DNA from: Cephalopachus bancanus
Taxonomy: Eukaryota > Chordata > Mammalia > Primates > Tarsiidae
Reading direction: 5' to 3'
NCBI GenBank assembly: GCA_027257055.1
Contig: JAPVLO010000400.1
Location: forward strand, 682,001 to 746,000
DNA: 64,000 nt
The notes under the pieces were generated by a model. The model worked only from the letters and a program-made list of their open reading frames with translations, was not told where the DNA came from and did no database searches. Position 1 is the stretch's first letter. Each line of letters starts with the position of its first letter. Of this stretch, positions 56,691 to 64,000 are shown in pieces. A program made the translations under genes and the position numbers.

Positions 56691-56756
56691 ACAGTTTCCT
56701 CTTCTGGACAGCGTGCCTAAGGGGATCCCCATCTCCCAGTAAGTTGTCACTGTCAA

Positions 56757-57161
56757 CCCAAAAGGATCAAGTCATCTTCAAACTCCTCTTTAAAGCAGCT
56801 GCATTTGGATCTGTTCTAGTGTCCTGCCTGGGACAGCACTTATGAAAGAGAGAATCGTTATTACTTTCTATCCTAGGCACTAACCCTTAGGACTGCTGAG
56901 TCTAAGGATAAGTTCTGTACACTTGAACGTTATCGTCTTCTTACTCCCTGAGGAGAAAATGCAAGTGATAACCACAAAAGAAAAGACCTGATTCCCTGAA
57001 AACGCTTCCCATGAAGCCAGTTCCTCAACTTGAAATGGTAGCAGGCCCCAATGGCTCAAGGGGGCCGTATTTCCACAAGGACCATTCGTTGGCAAGTCAT
57101 GTCGTTCAGAAGTTTCACTTAAAGGTCATGCTTTCCATCATGATTGTTGAAGTGAAGCCAA
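56757..57161 (+). repeat. Duplicated segment, copy 2 (without L1)
   Basis: Direct copy of 53994-54667 about 2.5 kb downstream. The match starts at CCCAAAAG and ends at GAAGTGAAGCCAA. No A tail or target duplication marks it as a retrocopy. Confidence 0.92.
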
Positions 57162-57449
57162 CTCAAGATCTGAGGATGACAAATTGCAACACATCTGTCT
57201 CTAGGGGGCAGCCTACTTGAGATTCTAAGCAAAAAAAAAAAAAAAAAGTTTTCTTCAAATTGTTTGCTCTACATGAATGGAGTCTGACCATCTGTCCACC
57301 ATTATCCTTGTATAACTGACCACTGCCAGGTGTCATGTCAGCCGGCATGGATTAATTAGATAGTATAAACCAAGTTCAACGCAATTAATCATGTGAACTT
57401 GAAGACTTAACATCCAATACTGCTAAAAACATACCATAAATGTGGAACA
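57162..57449. other. Unassigned sequence with an A run
   Basis: A run at 57230-57247; nothing else recognised. Confidence 0.4.
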
Positions 57450-57457
57450 CTATAAAG

Positions 57458-57757
57458 CAGTGGTCCCCAGCGTTTTTGGCATCAGGTACTGGTTTCGTGG
57501 AAGACAATTTTTCCATGGATAGAGGCGGGCAGGGTAAAACGAGAAGAGGAAATCATCAGGCATTAGTTTCTTATAAGGCGCATGCAACCTAGATCTCTCA
57601 CATGTGCAGTTCACAATACGGTTCACACTCCTCTGAGAATCTAATGCTGTCACTGATCTGATAGAAGGCCAAGCTCTGCTTGCCTGCACTCACCTCCTGC
57701 TGTGTAGCTGGGTTCCTAACAGGTACCAGTCTGCGGCCGGGAGGTTGGGGACCCCTG
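57458..57757 (+). mobile_element. MER1-type hAT-Charlie DNA transposon, complete
   Basis: Inverted ends CAGTGGTCCCCAGCG and GGTTGGGGACCCCTG. Inner blocks CTGGTTTCGTGGAAGACAATTTTTCCATGG and GAGAATCTAATGCTGTCACTGATCTG match MER1. CTATAAAG at 57450-57457 and 57758-57765 is a perfect 8-bp target duplication, as expected of hAT. It is about 300 bp and non-coding. Confidence 0.95.
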
Positions 57758-57765
57758 CTATAAAG

Positions 57766-59398
57766 GAGTAATAACCTTAATGACCAAAATGGACATAGGA
57801 ATAGGGCCTTGAATGCATCTGATTCGTGTTTGAATCAAGTCTGACACTCATTTGGCCAGCAGGGACTCTCTCAACTCACTATTGTTATCGATGAAAAATG
57901 TATGTGGCCTAAACAGATATGGATTTCAGATCATGTGACCCACTATAGAAAAACCTCAGACAACTCCTCTGTGAACGCTTCCTTTGTTTCAACCAATTAG
58001 CCCAACACATTCCAGACCTATTGGCAAGAGACACAAAGAAGTGCACTGCCGAGGTTACCATGGCAGCCTTCCATGTCCCCCTTGTAAGGGCCTCCATTTG
58101 GCCACCCTATCCCCTCCATTATGGTACCACAACACATTTATCACCTTAGCTTCCCAAGGAGACTTCTAGACTGTCTGTGCTCTTGCTTGTTTTAGCAGTC
58201 TAGGTAGGGAATTTAAGCAATGGGTCGGTAATTTCCTGTGTACCTCTTACTTCACTTCTTAAAGTTGGGTTTTAATTTAATGCTTATAAGAATGTGATGC
58301 TGCTTGGGTGTCCTAATGGTGATTCGAGAACTGGTTATTTAGCTGCAAGACTTAGCAAAATTCACTGTCTGCCAATGTGTCCCTGGCTGATGTTAGATGT
58401 GAGATCAGGTACCAAAATCTTGCTCAGCTAAAAGCAAAGATTGAGAACAAAGGAAGTACCCAACTGGACAGAAAATGCCAAGGCCAGGAAAGGGAAGCTT
58501 TGGGTTGTTCTCTGAAGGGTCACAGAGCTGGATTTTGCCTGTTAGTGGAAAGGAGAGGACGGCACTTCAACCAAGGGAGACTACACACCACCGCCACTCA
58601 TCCCCCGGCAAGTCGATTCCCACGGCAGTGCACAAGTGTATCCAAGGCATTCTCAGTTAAATTTGTTCAAACAAGGAAAACCAAAACACAGTTACACAAT
58701 CCCAGCAGAAGAACAAATGCCCCGAGCAGCTCCCTCCCCCTTCCCTACCACCATCCTTCTCCTTTCCTCTTCCTCCTGCTTCTCCCCCTCCTCTTCTTCT
58801 TTCTCCTTCTTCCTCAATGCCTCTTGGGCGATTCTGAAAACTTTTATTCCCTTGTCTGGAATGACTCACCTCACCATGAATTCTAATTTTAACCACCCCC
58901 TCCCAACTCATGGGTGACTGAGACAAGCTACTGGGGTCCACTTAATCCAATTAATTTCTTCAATCTCCTTACTCCCAAAGAGAGATGGTCAGAGACTTGA
59001 CCCTCTGAGAATGTCCACTTACTTTGGCTTGGGTCAAAGACCTTCAATCTAATTGTTTCCCAAGCTTATTTTCATATTGTCCCACCCCCTAGGGGACTTT
59101 TAAGATTTTTTTTTTCTAATTGCCCTTATCTATGAAATTTTAATACCACAGATATGAGGCACTGTGTCTTTGTGCATTATACGTATATTTATAACTTATA
59201 CATAAAAAGAGTAAAAGTTTTGGCCTCCCAAGAACTAATCTTTGCCCTTTGGGAGGAAACTTACAGAGGTATGATTGTTTGATGGCAAGGCAGGTCCTAT
59301 TGAATGGAGAGACTTGAGAGCCTGGTAAATGGTAAAAGGTACTAGTTAGGAGAAAAAAGGTACAAAGGAAACAGGGGGACAAAGACCAATTTGCTTTC
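57766..59398. other. Unassigned intergenic sequence with a pyrimidine-rich tract
   Basis: The longest open frame away from CBY2 and the repeats lies here: 58377-58886 (plus, 169 codons). Its second half is driven by the CTT/TCC-rich tract at 58725-58815, giving leucine and phenylalanine runs. No domain is recognised and I do not call it a gene. Confidence 0.4.
58725..58815. repeat. Pyrimidine-rich (CTT/TCC) low-complexity tract
   Basis: About 90 bp of almost only C and T on the plus strand. Confidence 0.85.
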
Positions 59399-59705
<307 letters not shown>

Positions 59706-60426
59706 CTATATTGTTTATAATATCATCAAGGGCTGGACTTGAAAACAGGTCTTATTTGTAGTGTCTATTCATTGATGAAAGGCATAAATATCACCTCCAG
59801 TTTCTAAAATTACCTTTTCCCCACAGTTTAGCAGGATCAGTCCTTAAAGGAAATATTATGCCAGAACTGATTTTAACTAACGGGAAACATCTTTATAAGA
59901 ACAAAGCCCTTTTCTCTTCCCCTCCACCTCCCACCATGGGACACCCAGTTGTGCCTGTGTCCCTCCAGCTGTCCAACACTAGCCTAAGCCCCCTCTGTGG
60001 TGCTCTGTGCCAGTCAGAGTCTATTACAGTGTTCTGTAATTAGCCAAGAGTATTTTAGACCCATATTTGTATTCCTCATCTCCCTGATTGATTTTCTAAA
60101 TTATGTGTCAGCATGAAGGTGTTAAAAAAAAAAACACTTAACTCAGCAGCAGTTAACTGCAAAGATTTCAAAGCTTAGTTTTCATTTCATAGTTCTTTAA
60201 GAGCTAGAAAAAAATATCAATAGCTACTGAAATCAAGTTGTACTTTACTCCCGGTTAAAAAGGCAACAAGTGGCTTGAGAGAAACTATTATCTAAAACAA
60301 CATTTATTAATCTTTTCCTTTTCTGCTGCATTTTTAGCTGTCAAAATTTCTTAGATACACAGACACACACCATGAAGGAAAATATATTTGGGCAAGATTT
60401 AGCTGGAGTAGGCATTGTTCATTACT
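59706..60426. other. Unassigned intergenic sequence
   Basis: No repeat or gene recognised. 60060-60300 is AT-rich and repeat-free. Confidence 0.4.
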
Positions 60427-60783
60427 GTGGTTTAGATGTGTTCCCCAAAGTTCATGTGTTGGAAACTTAATCCTCAGTGCAACAGCGTTGAGAGGTGGAA
60501 CCTTGTGATTAACTCATGAATGGATTAATGCTGTTATTGCAGGAGTGGTTAGTTATCCCGGGAGTGGGTTCCTGATAAAAGGATGAGTTTGGCTCCCTTC
60601 CCTCCCTTGAGTTTGCTTGCCTTTCTGCCCTCTGCCATGGGATGATGTGGCAAGAAGGCCCTCACCAGATGCCAGCACCTTGATGTTGGATTTCTCAGTC
60701 TCCAAAATTGTGAGAAAGACTTTTTTCCTTATAAATGATCCTGTCTGTGGTATTCTGTTATAGCAACACAAAATGGTCTGAGA
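60427..60783 (+). mobile_element. MLT1 (MLT1A-like) MaLR LTR, near complete
   Basis: CTGTGGTTTAGATGTGTTCCCC, TTCATGTGTTGGAAACTTAATCC, TTAATGCTGTTATTGCAGGAG, GCCATGGGATGATGTGGCAAGAAGG, GATGCCAGCACCTTGATG and TGTTATAGCAACACAAAATGG run in order along an MLT1A-type LTR. No internal region. Confidence 0.92.
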
Positions 60784-61408
60784 TGCTCATGAAGATGGGG
60801 TTTGAAAGAATGCTCAGGCTCTCTGACCACTTTTGGAATGTCAAAGTTTTATTTTGGATAATGCTTAAGTTCAGGACAGTCAGTGACACCTTCATTTATT
60901 TTCTGGAACTAAAAAAGCTCTAAAAATGTAACCCTCACAAGCATTAGTCTCTCAGTTGAGAGTAAACAGCATAAGCAAAAAAGATGAAATTGCTCTGCTG
61001 CCTCTTTGCGAAGTGTTGTTTAAAGGACCCCCAATTTGCAGGAAGATTGGAGACCCAGTTATTTGCAGCAACAGTGAGAAAAGGACCCTCTCTGAAACTT
61101 GGTATTCACGTGGGGATCAGAGCTTGCTCTGGGGTACATGTTTGAGGTAACTGTACCCTAGGGTCAGTTAAGGATTCTAGACACTCAAGCAATATTGCAA
61201 GTCAGGGAGAAGACTGGGATAACTGACGTAAGAAGAATCTACTTCATAACCTAATACTGCAGAAAGATGGAGACTGATATTTGGTAAAAATGTTCCCACC
61301 ACAACTTTCCATATTCCAGGCACTAAATGCCCACGTAAAGCTTTCTATTCCTATTGTCTCTTTTAAGGCTACCCTTGATGCCAACTTTAACTACATTTCA
61401 CCTTCCAC
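60784..61408. other. Unassigned intergenic sequence
   Basis: No gene or repeat recognised. Confidence 0.4.
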
Positions 61409-62150
61409 TTTTTTTTTTCACAGAAACAGATCGTTTATTAGTATTGGTACTGTTTGACATGAGTTTCCAGTAAACACGTCAAGTTGCATGGAGGCAACAG
61501 AGCAAGGCAAGGTTCAGATGCTCGAATGACAGGCCCTTACTTCTTACACTCATCCTAGTAGTAGCCCAACTTGGCAGAGAAGTCCTGGAGGGGCCTGACC
61601 TTCACCTCCAGGATCTTCTTGGTCTGCATGGAATCCTCTGCTCATCAAAGGTGTGCAGGGATGGGGCTATACACACGGTGGAGCAGAGAAGCCCACGAAG
61701 ATGGCTGCACCCGCGACATCTTCCACTCGTTCACGTCTCTGTTTATCTCAGCAAAGTTCTTATTGAACTGAAGGTGACACAACTCGACTGCTTCATCCCT
61801 TGAGAGGAACCGCTCCAGGACTCAACTCCTTTCCTTCTCTTTCTCTTTCTCTGCCTCTTGTTGCCACACAGGGGCTTGATATGGACCATACTGGGCAAGG
61901 GATAAGGGATAGTCACACCAATGGACACACCTTAGGAGTGCATGGTCGTCACGCTTCACAGCACTTCCATGTGTTCGTGCACACACCAAGGTGGAACCTG
62001 CAACAACCTCCCATTCTGTTGCTGCCCTGTGAGACCCACCTGCCAGCCACCCTGAAGAGAGTGTGGCAGCACAGAACACCAGAGATGGAGAAAGAGCCAC
62101 CCGCGTCACCCCACCCTCCCGCGCCCCCTCGTGGAGGCCTCCGTGGATGG
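61409..62150 (-). pseudogene. COX4I1: COX4I1 processed pseudogene
   Basis: COX4I1 encodes subunit 4 isoform 1 of mitochondrial cytochrome c oxidase. Reading the minus strand, broken frames align with it: VCARTHGSAVKRDDHALL near the N-terminal presequence region, QQEAEKEKEKE in the middle, and EVKVRPLQDFSAKLGYY followed by a TAG and ECKK at the C-terminus. The coding part spans about 62055 to 61545, close to the 510-nt length of the parent CDS, with no introns. It has an AATAAA (plus-strand TTTATT at 61434-61439) and then a short A tail (T run 61409-61418). Frameshifts and the TAG stop disable it. The 5' limit is uncertain; TCACCTT occurs on both flanks as a possible short target duplication. 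Confidence 0.88.
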
Positions 62151-62159
62151 GAAGACACC

Positions 62160-62551
62160 TCACCTTTAAGTATAGGAAGGTAAGGAGCTGTCTCGGGGGG
62201 TGGGGTCGAGGACAGCTGTTCTTTGTGATTTGACCTCATTACTGCTCCTGAAGATACAAAATTATCCTTTATTCTTGGGCTTACCTGCCCACTTGAGCTC
62301 AGACAACTCAACTCCTCTTGTCTCATGGCACGTTTCATTTCATTACATAGAGACCTGCATAAGTCATCATGTTTGCCTTTTAGCCTTGGCTGCCAGGATC
62401 TCAAAGCCTGATGTTATGTACAATTGCAGCACCTGGCTTTAGCCCACATTTTCCACCTCCATTATCCCATCTCTGCCTGGTGTTGCCACCATCTCATGCC
62501 TGTCGCATAGCATTTGGCCTCTGCACTTTTATTCTCACTTGGATGTAACTT
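62160..62551. other. Unassigned intergenic sequence
   Basis: No gene or repeat recognised. The last bases hold the left target duplication of the next Alu. Confidence 0.4.
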
Positions 62552-62840
62552 CTTTTTTTTTTTTTTTGAGTTGGAGTCTCACTCGGTCGCCCAGACTGGA
62601 GTGCAGTGGCCGCTTCCGGCCACCGCAGCCTCGCCTGCTGGGCTCCAGTGATCCTTCCGCCTCAGCCTTCCGAGTAGCCGGAATTACAGGCGTGTGCTAC
62701 CACACCCGGCTGATTTTTTTTTATTTATTGTAGAGATGAGGTCTCGCTGCCCAGGCGGGTCTCGAACCCGCGGGCTCAGGCAATCCACTCACCTCAGCCT
62801 CCCAAAGGCACGCGATTACAGGCTGAGCCACCAAGCCCGG
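62552..62840 (-). mobile_element. Alu SINE, young lineage-specific type
   Basis: CACTCGGTCGCCCAGACTGG, CGCTTCCGGCCACCGCAGCC, GGCGGGTCTCGAACCCGCGG and ACCAAGCCCGG are close to the apparent young consensus. CTTGGATGTAACTT and CTTGGATATAACTT flank it. It is probably one of the youngest insertions here. Confidence 0.96.
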
Positions 62841-63089
62841 CTTGGATATAACTTTTACAGTAAGCTACCCTACAGCTTTCTGGGGTGGAAATACAAACAA
62901 AAGAAAAAGGACTGAATTATATTTAAACAACTTTCCGTTTTGGAGTAACCAACATCTTTGGGATACCCCTGTGTTGACATCCTTATTGAGGAAGACTGGT
63001 CTGGAAGTGGTGGCTTCAGTGGGAGTAATTAGCACAGCACTTCAACAGACGTAAAACCTGTACACCATAACCTGCTCCATATGAACCGA

Positions 63090-63255
63090 GAGTCATCTCT
63101 GCCTCCCTGGGTGAAGCTTCCCATCTATAAAATGATGGCACTGCTTGCTCCTTCTCTCTGTTACACTCATGTTATGAGAATCAATGGCACAGCAACTCTA
63201 AAGTGCTTTGAGCTCCTCAGGGGACGGTGCTCTCTAACTCTAATTACCATTATTG
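63090..63255 (+). mobile_element. MIR SINE fossil
   Basis: CTGCCTCCCTGGGTGAAGCTTCCCATCTATAAAATGATGGC, GAGAATCAATGGCACAGC and CTAAAGTGCTTTGAGC follow MIR. Confidence 0.78.
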
Positions 63256-64000
63256 ACAGCAGCAAGGAACTGCTGTAGGCTTTTCAGGGAACCGTTCCTC
63301 ATCCTCTGCGCCTGCCACAGTTCCACAAAGGTGATTGGAGCAGCTGGCGGATTTGTGCACAGGCAGTTTCCGTTTAGCGAGGGAACATACTTGTCACTTG
63401 TCCCAATGAATGTCCAAAGCGCCGATACAAAAGAGAATGCTCCAAATGCAGAAAGGCTCGAAGAAGGCTGAACACAACACACCATCAGTATTGCCATTAA
63501 AGGAATGTTTGAAGCACCCAACTTTACATCAGTATAAACTGGCATATTGTAGGGACAGCTGGCAGCAGGTGGCATGGGGCCTGAATCCATGCAGCTAGTC
63601 TACACAAAGATAATCCTTTTCCTAGTTAGGAAATGCTTGTATAGAATTCCATTCTGTACTTTGGGAAAAAAAGAAATGATGTTCACATCCATCAAACTGT
63701 CAAGTCTTTTTATGACCCTTTTAGACTACTTCTGAAAGCCTGTATTATCTCAAAGAGATGCCCGGGCTCAAGTCCATAACTTTGTTATTCTGCGTCCTGA
63801 CTGTGACTAACTCTCCTTTCTTTTATCTGAGCTGACACTCTACATTATTTTAAGCGGGGTCAGAATCCACAAGCAAATTCCTCCTTTGGACAGCTCTGAT
63901 TAGTCCCTAATCTGAAACATTGTCCTTTGCAACCCATAGAACTTTAGGTTGTATTTTTAAAATAGCATATCCTCCTAGTCCTTCTCCGGGCCCTTTGTTT
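63256..64000. other. Unassigned sequence at the window end
   Basis: A minus-strand frame of 116 codons at 63240-63590 has hydrophobic stretches and is moderately GC-balanced, but I recognise no family. Nothing recognised after 63600. Confidence 0.35.

Noticed and set aside
54386..57095. The same 71-codon minus-strand frame at 54386-54601 and 56880-57095
   Set aside because: Its conservation is explained by the recent duplication. The differences within it change amino acids (A to V, G to S), so nothing suggests protein-level selection.

Overview
This is vertebrate nuclear DNA from a primate, and most likely from a tarsier (Carlito/Tarsius). The window is packed with two-armed, 7SL-derived Alu elements, which only primates carry. 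The youngest Alus do not look like anthropoid AluS/AluY, lemur Alu or the tRNA-fused galago/loris type. They share their own diagnostic changes: a shortened 'GGCTCAGCC' start, 'ACAATAAATC' between the arms, and 'GAGACTCCAACTC' before the tail. The tarsier assignment is by elimination and from memory of those families; no search was run.

Only one protein-coding exon is recognised with confidence: the large 3' coding exon of CBY2 (formerly SPERT, spermatid-associated chibby-family coiled-coil protein) on the minus strand at 21430-22608. It has a splice acceptor directly upstream and a short 3' UTR with a polyadenylation signal at 21277-21282. The upstream CBY2 exons should lie at higher coordinates but were not found. 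In human, CBY2 sits on chromosome 13q14 between ERICH6B and SIAH3 (from memory). Neither neighbour is recognisable here, so the rest of the window is treated as intergenic or CBY2-intronic.

Layout. 1-9.7 kb: Alus, a near full-length 7SL RNA pseudogene, MIR/L2/MLT1 fossils, and an L1 3' end with an Alu inserted in its flanking duplication. 9.7-16.8 kb: MLT2, L2, three long microsatellites, and a nested Alu pair that holds a composite templated insertion. 16.8-21.3 kb: MaLR LTR pieces, hAT transposons and an old L1. 21.3-23.4 kb: the CBY2 exon and a Tigger element just upstream of its acceptor. 23.4-33.5 kb: a cluster of minus-strand Alus and MIRs. 33.5-38.7 kb: an Alu-bridged duplication and a solo LTR inside an old L1. 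39-48.5 kb: MaLR LTRs, MIRs, a 5S rRNA-derived fragment, an L2 split by an Alu, and a repeat-poor stretch near 43.8 kb that looks like a candidate conserved element. 48.5-64 kb: Alus, two short L1 3' ends, a 405-bp duplicated segment with an L1 in one copy only, a MER1-type hAT element with perfect target duplications, an MLT1 LTR and a COX4I1 processed pseudogene.

No new gene system was found. The most interesting signals are structural: template-switch-like insertions and duplications, insertions that can be ordered in time, and lineage-specific repeat changes in the CBY2 coiled coil.
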